Of a DNA stretch of 64,000 nucleotides, positions 55,863 through 64,000 are shown piece by piece (the stretch's first letter is position 1; the number at the start of each line of letters is the position of its first letter). The position numbers and the translations under genes were made by a program. The notes beneath the pieces are model-generated. The model searched no databases. It saw only the letters and a list, made by a program, of their open reading frames with translations, and was not told the origin of the DNA. This DNA comes from Planctomycetota bacterium (GTDB lineage: Bacteria > Planctomycetota > Planctomycetia > Pirellulales > Pirellulaceae): the NCBI GenBank assembly GCA_016872775.1, contig VGZA01000025.1, forward strand, positions 1 through 64,000. The letters are read 5' to 3'.

Positions 55863-57779
55863 TCAGGCGGCTCGTAAGCGGTCAGGGCTCGCGGCAGGGG
55901 ATATCTGGCGCCGATATTGGGGAATGAGTTGTTGAAGCCGATCGTAGATCCGTTCGCGCGGCCCGTCGGCCGATTCGCAGAGTGCCACGACATCTGTCAG
56001 AATCGAGCGGTAGGCTGTGGCATGCGATTCGGCGACGAGGATCTTCGGGTGCGACGTCGGCAGATGCCGTTCGCCAGACAGATGCAGTTCTTCGAACAGT
56101 TTTTCCCCGGGGCGAATTCCGGTGAACTCGATCTCGATGTCACGGCCCAGCTCCAATCCCGACAACCGGATCATGTCCCGCGCCAAATCGACGATCCGTA
56201 CGGGCTCTCCCATATCGAGCACGAAAATCTCACCGCCGTTTCCCATCGCCCCAGCTTGGATAACCAGCTGCGAAGCTTCGGGGATGGTCATGAAATAGCG
56301 GATCATATCGGGATGGGTTACGGTAACCGGCCCGCCACGCTGTATCTGGTCGCGGAAGATTGGGACAACGCTGCCGGCGGAGTCGAGCACGTTGCCGAAT
56401 CGCACGGTAAGAAAGCGACAATTCGAGTGCTCGGCCAGCGCCTGCACATACAGTTCCGCGGCCCGCTTGCATGCGCCCATCACGCTGGTCGGATTCACCG
56501 CCTTGTCGGTCGAGATCATCACAAACGATTCGACGCCGTTCTGATGCGCCAGGTCGGCCATCAGCCGTGTCGTGAACACGGTGTTTTTCACCGCTTCCCC
56601 CGGGTGCGATTCCATCAACGGCACATGCTTGTAGGCGGCGGCGTGAAAGACGATCTGGGGTCGATGTTCCCGCATCAATTGGCTCATGCGCATCGTATCG
56701 CCGACGTCGGCGATGCAGAGCTGCAACTCGATCCCCGTTTGCGCGGCGAGCAATTCTCGCTCCAGGAAATACTGACCATTCTCCGAGCGGTCGACGAGTA
56801 CGATGCGGCGCGGGTTGAATTGCAACAGCTGGCGGCAGATTTCGGAGCCGATACTTCCGGCGCTGCCCGTGACCATCAACACCCGGTCGTCCAGCCAGGC
56901 ATGGAGCTTGCTCAAGTTCAGCCGCACCGGTTCCCGGTGCAGCAGGTCTTCGATCGACACACACCGTGGCCGCACATCGATGTTTCCGTGCAGCAGTTGC
57001 TCGTGACTGGGCACAACCTTGACACCGACGCCGATGCGGCGGGCCTTCTCCATCAGGGGGCGCACGCGCCGGCCGGGCAGTTCGCCCGCGGTGATCAGAA
57101 TTTCGGTTACCGCGAGGCGGGCTGCGAGTTCGCAGGTATCCTGCAATTCGCCGATCACCGGGACTCCGTCGATGCAGTTGTTCAGGCTGGCTCGATTGTC
57201 CGTAATAAACCCGAGAACCCGGTAGCGCAGACTGCGATTTCGACGGATGGAACGCAACAGGGCCTCGCCGGAGTCGTTGGCGCCCACGATGATCACGGGA
57301 ACTTCGTCGGACCCGCCTGGCAATCCGCGTCGTTCCAGCCACAGACGGCTCCACGAACGCATCGCGCCGATCGCAAACAAGGTGCCACTCCAGTCAAGAA
57401 GAAATACGCTTCGAGCAATCTGTGTCTCCGGCTCGCTGAGGTAGTCCGCCAGCGCGAGCAGCACGGAGCCCGCCGTGCTGGCCTTGGTGATCGACATCAG
57501 GTCGTGGAAGGTGACGCACCGGTTCCAGCCTCGCAAAGCGCCGCACCAGGCGAAAGCACAGAGTTTCAGCACGATCAGCAGCGGCAGGTTGCGGCCGATG
57601 GCTTGCCACTCGTTGGAACCAAGCACTCCATCGAACCGCAGCCAGTAGGCCAGGGTATGGACGCCGGCGAGGATCGGAACGACGGCCAGCACGGCGGTCA
57701 GATCCCGCAGGCCGTGGCGCCATCTACCGGCCCATTGGCGTACCAATTTGAGCGATTCCATTCCGTTGTCCTGCTTCAT
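55863..57779 (-). CDS. membrane-bound nucleoside-diphosphate-sugar dehydratase (CapD/WbpM type)
   Basis: A 638-residue protein. Four N-terminal membrane helices (about 20-140) and a nucleotide-binding-like CoA domain (150-280) precede the SDR dehydratase domain with VTGSAGSIGSEICRQLL near residue 300. ISTDKAVNPTSVMGACKRAAELY is the catalytic block of UDP-GlcNAc 4,6-dehydratases; the usual MGASKR Ser is Cys here. It makes the first deoxy-ketosugar of surface polysaccharides. The upstream O-antigen ligase gene ends 24 bases away on the same strand. Confidence 0.9.
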   Translation of the reverse strand: MKQDNGMESLKLVRQWAGRWRHGLRDLTAVLAVVPILAGVHTLAYWLRFDGVLGSNEWQAIGRNLPLLIVLKLCAFAWCGALRGWNRCVTFHDLMSITKASTAGSVLLALADYLSEPETQIARSVFLLDWSGTLFAIGAMRSWSRLWLERRGLPGGSDEVPVIIVGANDSGEALLRSIRRNRSLRYRVLGFITDNRASLNNCIDGVPVIGELQDTCELAARLAVTEILITAGELPGRRVRPLMEKARRIGVGVKVVPSHEQLLHGNIDVRPRCVSIEDLLHREPVRLNLSKLHAWLDDRVLMVTGSAGSIGSEICRQLLQFNPRRIVLVDRSENGQYFLERELLAAQTGIELQLCIADVGDTMRMSQLMREHRPQIVFHAAAYKHVPLMESHPGEAVKNTVFTTRLMADLAHQNGVESFVMISTDKAVNPTSVMGACKRAAELYVQALAEHSNCRFLTVRFGNVLDSAGSVVPIFRDQIQRGGPVTVTHPDMIRYFMTIPEASQLVIQAGAMGNGGEIFVLDMGEPVRIVDLARDMIRLSGLELGRDIEIEFTGIRPGEKLFEELHLSGERHLPTSHPKILVAESHATAYRSILTDVVALCESADGPRERIYDRLQQLIPQYRRQISPAASPDRLRAA

Positions 57780-57803
57780 GTGTGCTCGCCTTCTCGTCCG
57801 AAT

Positions 57804-60581
57804 CTAGAGTTTGCTGGCGCCGCTTCGACGGGCGGACAGCGCCGGCGGCGTCCCGCGAGGCGCGGGATCGTGTTCTTCCGGCCCGCGTTGCGCCGGCCGA
57901 TGTCGACGGCATGCCGCCAGCGCCTGACGCAGTGCATCGTCGCCAGGCCGACGGCGCACGCACCATTCAAATTCGATACGCGCCGCTTCCCACTCACCCT
58001 CCTCCATCAAACGGTACCCCAGCAATCGGTGGTCATCGAATCGTTCCGGCGCGCACTGCACTGCTCGTCGCAGTGCGGCGATCGCCTCAGGGGTTTGATG
58101 CAGCTCGCGGTGAATCGCCTCGGCTTCACGCCACCAATGGGCGGCGGAGCTTCCGCGTTCCGTCGCGGCCCGAGCGGACAACTCTTCGGCATACCGGGTG
58201 CCGACAATGCGCTGGTCGGCTTCCCGCTGCTCGCCGCGCAGCCGGGTGTAGTACCATCCCAATGTCTCGATATCGAGCGGAAAATTTCCCAGCAGGAACT
58301 CGACAGGTACCTGCCGGTCGAGTTGAAGCAAGACGCGGCGTTGCACCGAGACGCTGGTCGAGCCAGCTTCTCGCCAGTAGCCTAAAGCACCGTCGATGTC
58401 TCCCCGCAACGCCGCCTCGCTGCCGGCGAAATACAACACGGAGCCGTCCCGAGGTCGGACGGCCAAAGCCTGACTCACCAGCCTCTGTCGCATTGTTTCG
58501 CCGTGGCCTTCCATGAACACGACTTCGGCCAGTGTCAGGTAGCCTTCTCCGAGCAATGGGCAGAGCCGCAGCCCTTGCCTCGCATGCCACAACGCTTTCT
58601 CCAGCCAAAGCCGGTTCTCGCCGACCACGCGGTCCAACCATTCGTCCTGTTCTGCCAGCGAGTGGAAATCGGCGCGTGATGCCAGCGCCGCTTCGCGAAT
58701 TTGGGTGACGCCTAACGAAACCGGCGATGTCTGCTGGCAAAGATCGAAGTGCAAAAGGTAGAGTCGCGAGAGTCGAACATGCATCCGTGCGTCGGTCGGA
58801 TCGCAACGCACGACGTTTTCCGCCAGTGCGATCCGCTCCGCGGTGATTTGCCGCGCGCTTCGGTCGAGCGTTGCCCTTGGTGCCTCGCTGCCCGCCGCCT
58901 CATCCGGTGCCTCGAGCCGGTCATCCGCGACGCAGCAGGCAAGAAATCGATCGGCGGCAAGCGTTGCTCGCACGCTTCCCCAGTGACTTTCGGCGAACTG
59001 CACCGCGGCCAGGAGCACCGCGACGAAGGCCGCGTACCCGATCCGTCGGGAGAAATGCCGGTCGGTCGGGACGCGCTGCTGACCAACGATCGCGAACAGC
59101 AGGCTCGCGAGTGCCACCGTCAGGGCCATACATCCCGGAATGTACCAGACAAAATCGGCGCAGGACTGAACGCAACTCGCCAGCAGCCCGCTTGCGATGG
59201 CGGCGACGGCAGCCCGCTCGTCGCTGGTACGCAGCGCCCGCCAGGCGTCCCAGACTTTTTTGGCAACTTGTGCCAGGCAGAGAAGAAGAATCCCAATGCC
59301 TGCTAGACCGGCCTCGAAAAGGATCTGCACGTATCCACTTTCGGCGTGGTCATACTGGCACTCGTCGCGCCTTGGTTCAAACCAGGTCTCGTAGGCCAGC
59401 AGATGTCCGCCCACACCGACGCCAAGAATCGGGAATTCGCGGCTGCCGCTCAGGCAGGCGTGCCAGATTCGCCTGCGTACTTGACCGTGGTCCATTTCAT
59501 CCCAGGTCGAGCCGACAAGCGTCTGTAGTTGGGCGGCCAGTCGCGGACCGTCGTAGCTTGCCAGCATGGTGCACGCAACGCAGGCCGCCGCGACGCACGC
59601 CAGCGCATGAGACCGGTTCAGAAAACCGACGGCGGCAAACCCGCAAAGACAGGACACGACAGCCACGCCCAATGCGATCGTCCCGCCGCGGGAAAAAGTG
59701 AGCAGTCCCGCGGTCAATACGACGGTAATTGACACGGCCGAAGCCAATCCGCGCTTCCAGGCTGCCTGCCGTGCGGCGGTCGAGCCGCTTGCAACGACAC
59801 GATTCCAGCGCCCCAGGCTGAACAACAATGGCCCCGCGCCAATCGCTAATGCCTGGGCGAAGTGATTTTCGTTGTCGTACGGTCCTTTGACCGCCTCCGA
59901 CACGTCGCGTGCCGGATGGCTGTAGACCCAGAGGAACTTGCCGTTTCCGACTGCGAATTGGGCGATTCCCAGGACTGCGAGCCCAACCGTAGCGACCGCG
60001 ATACGTTGCAGCCAGATTTCCCAGTCCCGTTGAACTCGAACCCGGTTGTAGACCAGAAACAGCACTCCGCCATAGGCCCAAAGCGTCGACAGGCTGGTGC
60101 ACGTCGCTGAGGGTACGAAGCTGGCACTCTGCCAGTTGCCGAGTCCCGTTGCGGTCGCGTGTCGATTCCAGAGCGGCAACCGGGCGGCCATTCCCGGCGA
60201 AAGACGGTCGAGAAAATCCCGAGGCCATGGAATTAGCTGCACGACGGCCAGGACGGTGGCGGCGGCGATCACCCATTCCAGTCCGGACAGCCCGCGAATT
60301 GGGCCTCTTTGGCCGATCTGGCCTGCCAGCCACAACAGGGCCGCCAGCGCGACCGCAATGACGAATAGAAAATGTCCTGTGGCATAGCGACCACCCAGAA
60401 CAAGCGGCATCAGGAATACCGCGGCGCAGAGCGCGTAGTCGGCGGCGCAAGAACAGTTGCGGGCAAACCGAAGCGGAAAGCGTTCCGCCTCGCATTGCGG
60501 GGCGTTCGCTGGCGTCCCGGCTGGCGCACGGTTGTGCTGCTTCCGAGACGGGCAATCCGCTTCGTGTTTCGGCCTATCCAT
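57804..60581 (-). CDS. O-antigen ligase/polymerase family protein with TPR tail
   Basis: A 925-residue integral membrane protein. About ten hydrophobic helices lie between residues 45 and 530; the O-antigen ligase (Wzy_C) loop is seen as GPYDNENHFAQAL, TFSRGGTIALGV and AESGYVQILFEAGLAGIGILLL (in parts). The C-terminal 380 residues are soluble and TPR-like (LWLEKALWHARQGLRLCPLLGEGYLTLAE and repeats). It probably ligates or polymerises polysaccharide outside the membrane. wzc lies 53 bases upstream. Confidence 0.88.
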   Translation of the reverse strand: MDRPKHEADCPSRKQHNRAPAGTPANAPQCEAERFPLRFARNCSCAADYALCAAVFLMPLVLGGRYATGHFLFVIAVALAALLWLAGQIGQRGPIRGLSGLEWVIAAATVLAVVQLIPWPRDFLDRLSPGMAARLPLWNRHATATGLGNWQSASFVPSATCTSLSTLWAYGGVLFLVYNRVRVQRDWEIWLQRIAVATVGLAVLGIAQFAVGNGKFLWVYSHPARDVSEAVKGPYDNENHFAQALAIGAGPLLFSLGRWNRVVASGSTAARQAAWKRGLASAVSITVVLTAGLLTFSRGGTIALGVAVVSCLCGFAAVGFLNRSHALACVAAACVACTMLASYDGPRLAAQLQTLVGSTWDEMDHGQVRRRIWHACLSGSREFPILGVGVGGHLLAYETWFEPRRDECQYDHAESGYVQILFEAGLAGIGILLLCLAQVAKKVWDAWRALRTSDERAAVAAIASGLLASCVQSCADFVWYIPGCMALTVALASLLFAIVGQQRVPTDRHFSRRIGYAAFVAVLLAAVQFAESHWGSVRATLAADRFLACCVADDRLEAPDEAAGSEAPRATLDRSARQITAERIALAENVVRCDPTDARMHVRLSRLYLLHFDLCQQTSPVSLGVTQIREAALASRADFHSLAEQDEWLDRVVGENRLWLEKALWHARQGLRLCPLLGEGYLTLAEVVFMEGHGETMRQRLVSQALAVRPRDGSVLYFAGSEAALRGDIDGALGYWREAGSTSVSVQRRVLLQLDRQVPVEFLLGNFPLDIETLGWYYTRLRGEQREADQRIVGTRYAEELSARAATERGSSAAHWWREAEAIHRELHQTPEAIAALRRAVQCAPERFDDHRLLGYRLMEEGEWEAARIEFEWCVRRRPGDDALRQALAACRRHRPAQRGPEEHDPAPRGTPPALSARRSGASKL

Positions 60582-60634
60582 GCTGGTTCTCGGTCGATTT
60601 ATCGATGCCTGCTGGGGAGACGGTTCCGCGCCGA

Positions 60635-63091
60635 TCAGGCGGCCCTTCGTGGCACGATGCGCATCCTGACGTTCGGCGGCTCGGTACTCGCGACGGTGAT
60701 TGCTCGATCCTTCGAAGCCGCGCCGCTTCCGCCCGCGGCGTCGCTGTCACCGTCGTCGTCGGCGGTGTAGGCGGGGACGTTTGCGTCCTGCGATTCGTCG
60801 AGCGCCGGCTCATCGCCACTCCCAGCCTCGCCGCCGTTCGCTTCACTGTACCCGTCACCGTAACCATAGCCGTACCCGTATCCGTACCCGTAATTGCCTT
60901 GCTCGGCGGCCGCGCTGACCTTGTTGGCCACGACGCCCGCAATCGCTACCTGCATTCCGCGCAATCCCTGGGCGGCGCGCAGCACAAGTCGCCGGTGGTT
61001 TTTTTCCGGCTGTACGACCAGAATCACACCGTCCGACTGGCGGCCGACGATGGCGCCATCCGTCGCGGCGAGCGCGGGGGGACAGTCGATCAAAACCTGT
61101 TCATATTGCGATTGCGCCCAGGCAATCAACTCGGCCATGCGATTGCGTCCGAGCAATTCGGCTGGATCGAGTGGCTTGCGGCCGGCGGGAAGGATTTCCA
61201 TTTGAGCCAGCCCGCTGGGAACGATACGGGACTGGCATGCGTCAGCAATGTCTCCGTCATCGCGGAGGATCTCCGACAACCCGGGCCGGCGGCGCAGGTC
61301 AAACTGTTTGCTCAATCCGGGCCGGCGCATATCGGCGTCGATAACCAGCGTGCGCTTTCCGGCCTGCGCGAAAGCCGCAGCCAGATTGGCAAGCACGGTC
61401 GTCTTGCCGTCGCCCGGTTCCGCGCTGGTGACGGCAATGCAGTTCAGTTCGTCGGACGAAAACGCGATCGTCGTGCGCAGCGTGCGGAAGGCCTCGGTTT
61501 CTGCTTCCGAGCCAGAACAGCAGACACGCAGGGATTCGATTCCCACGGTGTCGGCTTCGGCTCTCATTTCGCGGATCACCGCCAGCACCGGTGTCGCGAG
61601 CTGTTCTTGAAGTTCCTCGGGAGTGCGGAAGCGGTCATCGAGCAGGTCGAGGGCATGGATCAAGGCGCCGCCGGCCAGGAATCCGCCGATCAGTACGACG
61701 CCGACCACGAAGGGCATGCTCGGGGATATGGGGCGCGGCCGCGCGGCGGGTTCGCTGACCACCGCCACGCGAACATCACCTCGACCGCTGCTCCGCAGAT
61801 CGATACTGGCGATTCGATTGACAAGCATGTCGTGCAATTCGCGCTGTCGATCGACTTCCGATTCGAGCATTGCGATCTGGGCGCGGCGGTCGTTCAGGCG
61901 AATCGCTTCCGCCTCGGCATCGCGATACTGATCTTCCAGACGCTCGGCATGCGCATTGGCCTTGGCCAGTCGCTCCTGGATGATCGACAGCAGCATGGGG
62001 CCCAATCGTTCATCCTGCGGATCCTGGCCCAGCGAACCGGCCCGCCGCTGCAGATCGTCGAGATATCGCCGGGCAGTTTCGATCGATCGCGCGAGCTTCA
62101 GGATTTCCGGATGCCGATCGCCGTAGTGGTTGCGCATGGTATCGAGTCGCGCCTGATCGTCCAGCAGTTTCTTTTGCAGCGCCGTGGCCATTTCGGCGGA
62201 ATGGGGATCAAGTCCCATGGCGTTCATCACGATCTCGCGTCCGACCAGAGGTTCGAGGCTGAGCAGATGTTGCCGCAGATCGCCGCCGTGGCTGGTTGTC
62301 CGCCGCACGGCGTTGAGCGTCGCTTCCAGACCGACCTGCTCCTGTTGGATGCGAATGCGCTCTTCATTCAGCGAAATGACACGCTGCACCGCCGGGTGCA
62401 CGATATGTGCGTTTTCCCGAATCCCCAGATCGTGCAACTCGTGTTGCAGCGACAGCAATTCTTCCTGCCGCTGAACCAGCCGCTCTTCGGCCTTCAAGCG
62501 TTCCTGATCGAGGATCTCGACCAGTTCCGCCGAAACATCCCTGTGGTGCTGCTCGATGAACTTCAGGTAGGCGTCGACCACGATTTCCACGATCGCCGCC
62601 GCTGCTTCGGGGTTTCGCGAGCGATAATTGAGCTCGATCAGATTGGTCTGACGGACGCCCTTGGCGGTAAGGCGTTTCCGCAGCACTTCTCCCCATTCCG
62701 AGCGCCGGGAGGCGGCGAAGTCGATGCGCAGTTCGGCGGGCAACTGGCCGAGTTGCTCGAGTACCTCGTTGACCACGACCGAGTTATGGAACAATCGTTC
62801 GTGTGTCGGAATAAGTGTATCGAGGCTGTTGCCATCGGCGGCCATCGCCGTATTCCAGATATCACTTCCGGTCTGGGTGACCAGCAGCGCCGCGTTCGCT
62901 TGATAGACTCGCGGTACGGTGAGGTAGTACAGCGCCCCGATCGCGGCGACGACGATCAGCGTGGCAAACATCTGCGAGCGACGGTAGCGAATCGTGCGCA
63001 GGAACCGCACCACCGCTTCCATCACGTCATGCCCGGTGCGGCCGTCGTCGACCACCACGCTGACCGATCCTTCCGCCGAATGTTCGTACAC
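60635..63091 (-). CDS. Wzc-type polysaccharide co-polymerase and tyrosine autokinase
   Basis: About 818 residues. Two membrane helices flank a long periplasmic coiled-coil Wzz domain (about 40-420). The cytoplasmic BY-kinase domain has Walker A EPGDGKTTVLANLAAAF near residue 554, Walker A' VIDADMRRPGL and Walker B VLIDCPPALAATD. The tail has a Tyr cluster (YGYGYGYGYGYGDGY, about 734-748), the autophosphorylated region of Wzc. It controls chain length and export with Wza. The GTG at 63091 avoids overlap with the wza stop; an ATG at 63172 would add 27 residues. Confidence 0.9.
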   Translation of the reverse strand: MYEHSAEGSVSVVVDDGRTGHDVMEAVVRFLRTIRYRRSQMFATLIVVAAIGALYYLTVPRVYQANAALLVTQTGSDIWNTAMAADGNSLDTLIPTHERLFHNSVVVNEVLEQLGQLPAELRIDFAASRRSEWGEVLRKRLTAKGVRQTNLIELNYRSRNPEAAAAIVEIVVDAYLKFIEQHHRDVSAELVEILDQERLKAEERLVQRQEELLSLQHELHDLGIRENAHIVHPAVQRVISLNEERIRIQQEQVGLEATLNAVRRTTSHGGDLRQHLLSLEPLVGREIVMNAMGLDPHSAEMATALQKKLLDDQARLDTMRNHYGDRHPEILKLARSIETARRYLDDLQRRAGSLGQDPQDERLGPMLLSIIQERLAKANAHAERLEDQYRDAEAEAIRLNDRRAQIAMLESEVDRQRELHDMLVNRIASIDLRSSGRGDVRVAVVSEPAARPRPISPSMPFVVGVVLIGGFLAGGALIHALDLLDDRFRTPEELQEQLATPVLAVIREMRAEADTVGIESLRVCCSGSEAETEAFRTLRTTIAFSSDELNCIAVTSAEPGDGKTTVLANLAAAFAQAGKRTLVIDADMRRPGLSKQFDLRRRPGLSEILRDDGDIADACQSRIVPSGLAQMEILPAGRKPLDPAELLGRNRMAELIAWAQSQYEQVLIDCPPALAATDGAIVGRQSDGVILVVQPEKNHRRLVLRAAQGLRGMQVAIAGVVANKVSAAAEQGNYGYGYGYGYGYGDGYSEANGGEAGSGDEPALDESQDANVPAYTADDDGDSDAAGGSGAASKDRAITVASTEPPNVRMRIVPRRAA

Positions 63092-63131
63092 TCCCGGCCC
63101 CCATTTACAACGATGCGATTCTTGACACAGG

Positions 63132-64000
63132 TCAGAGTCCCGGAATTGCGCTGGTAAAACCGAATCGGACAAACTCTCGAATAGTGCCGACCACGAACGT
63201 CGTCGGTGTTTCCTCGATGCTTACGACGTCGCCGGACGCCAGACGCAGATTGGCGCTGGCGTCCTGTTTGGCCTCCCGGACGGAAGCCTGTATCAGTATC
63301 GGCGGAGCGTCCGGATTGCCGGCACGGCGGATGATTCGCACCTTGTCGGCGATCTCGATCGAACGTCCACCCGCCATCGCGATTGCATCCAGCAGGCGCA
63401 ATTCCTGATCGTCCGGAAGCTTGAATTGGTCCGCTTTCTTGACCAGTCCCATGACGTGCACGTATTCGTCGGGGCGTTTCATGACCATGACCACCGATCC
63501 GTCGCGCAGATCGAAAGCCCGGCCGCTGTTGGCCGGTGGATTCTCCAGATCGATCTGTGTGGTCCGATGTGCCGTCGCGAAGGAGGATCCTCGCGTGTTC
63601 GCGGGGCCCTCTGCGCGCGATGCCAGCGCAAGTTCGCCCGCGGCATGCCGCGCCGGATCGCCATCCTCGGAGGGATGTCGGACCTCGATGATCGAACTAG
63701 CGTCTTTCGACAACCCGCCCGCCGCAACCAGCGCCGATAACAGATCGCTCTGGGAAGCGGTGAGTTCCTTAAGCCCCGGCGATTCGACGGCTCCCACAAC
63801 CGTGACCAGATTCGTGCGACGTGCCTTCATCATCAGGGCCACCTGCGGCGCTTTGTAAAACCCGCGTTGAACGCTCTCATCGTGAACAACCTGCTCGGCT
63901 TGGGATAATTCCAGCCCCGCTACCGCAACGCTGCCTACCAGCGGTATCTGTAACGTCCCGTCCTCCGCCACCCGCGTCGGCACCGGTTCCACCGCCCGCT
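63132..64000 (-). CDS. Wza-like polysaccharide export protein, 5'-truncated by window edge
   Basis: The visible 286 residues match the Wza/GfcE group. The end of the poly-export domain (TLQIPLVGSVAVAGLELSQAE, in parts) is followed by an SLBB region (VTVVGAVESPGLKELT) and a second one (YVHVMGLVKKADQFKLPDDQ). It would form the outer-membrane channel for the capsule polymer. The N-terminus and lipoprotein signal lie beyond position 64000. It leads directly into wzc. Confidence 0.88.
   Translation of the reverse strand, partial: RAVEPVPTRVAEDGTLQIPLVGSVAVAGLELSQAEQVVHDESVQRGFYKAPQVALMMKARRTNLVTVVGAVESPGLKELTASQSDLLSALVAAGGLSKDASSIIEVRHPSEDGDPARHAAGELALASRAEGPANTRGSSFATAHRTTQIDLENPPANSGRAFDLRDGSVVMVMKRPDEYVHVMGLVKKADQFKLPDDQELRLLDAIAMAGGRSIEIADKVRIIRRAGNPDAPPILIQASVREAKQDASANLRLASGDVVSIEETPTTFVVGTIREFVRFGFTSAIPGL

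Noticed and set aside
55917-58385. Open frame of 822 codons on the plus strand
   Set aside because: It runs antisense across capD-like and O-antigen ligase genes and their junction; no recognisable domain.
60605-63157. Open frame of 850 codons on the plus strand
   Set aside because: Antisense shadow of the Wzc gene; the composition is Arg/His/Gln-rich and no domain is seen.

Overview
The window is GC-rich chromosomal DNA that looks like a member of the Planctomycetota, probably in or near the Pirellulales (inferred from gene content only). Supporting marks are a secreted cytochrome-c/DUF1549/DUF1553 protein paired with a Tat-exported DUF1501 protein, a two-domain DUF1080 protein, a CotH-type secreted kinase, a Hanks-type kinase with a C-terminal membrane anchor, a TPR protein carrying two RNA polymerase alpha-CTD modules, and several families of short palindromic repeats between genes. 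A KdsA homologue and a capsule/exopolysaccharide locus fit a Gram-negative type envelope.

Layout. 1-12.9 kb is an accessory-like stretch of secreted proteins (CotH kinase, zincin, SGNH esterase, DUF1549/DUF1501 pair, propeller-like protein). It is interrupted by two decayed genes: a multiply broken remnant at about 2.7-3.6 kb and an AarF/UbiB-type pseudogene behind an intact TetR regulator. 13-25.5 kb is mostly minus-strand housekeeping: kbl, a membrane VWA protein, an alpha/beta-hydrolase fold protein, secDF, yajC, tgt, the TPR/alpha-CTD protein and tRNA-Thr(CGU). 25.7-36.4 kb holds kdsA, a transglutaminase-like lipoprotein, a PfpI protein, a broken Ca2+/cation antiporter fragment, a class-I glutamine-amidotransferase-like protein without its nucleophile, a KAS III/OleA-like enzyme, a Ser/Thr kinase and a feoA-feoA-feoB ferrous iron operon. 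36.8-41.3 kb is a homoserine/threonine unit: hom, an ApgM-like gene and a four-ACT aspartokinase. 41.3-53.1 kb has an SDR, DUF1080, bifunctional nuclease, then cimA-valS and ftsK. 53.5-64 kb is a polysaccharide locus: UDP-glucuronate 4-epimerase, FGE-like protein, CapD/WbpM dehydratase, O-antigen ligase, Wzc tyrosine autokinase and a Wza-like export protein cut by the window edge.

The most interesting signal is regulatory. Upstream of cimA-valS (isoleucine-branch citramalate synthase and valyl-tRNA synthetase), the minus strand carries a sigma70-like promoter, a 20-codon peptide with clustered Val/Ile codons, a 12-bp UUCG-capped terminator with a U7 tract, and a segment overlapping the peptide's end that can pair with the 5' arm of that terminator. 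This is the layout of a ribosome-mediated attenuator. Other points worth a look are the hom/apgM-like/aspartokinase operon with no classical homoserine kinase, two enzyme-fold proteins missing their nucleophiles, a zinc-ribbon insertion in ValRS, a repeat-built insertion in the SecF periplasmic domain, and an acidic extension after the FtsK gamma domain.
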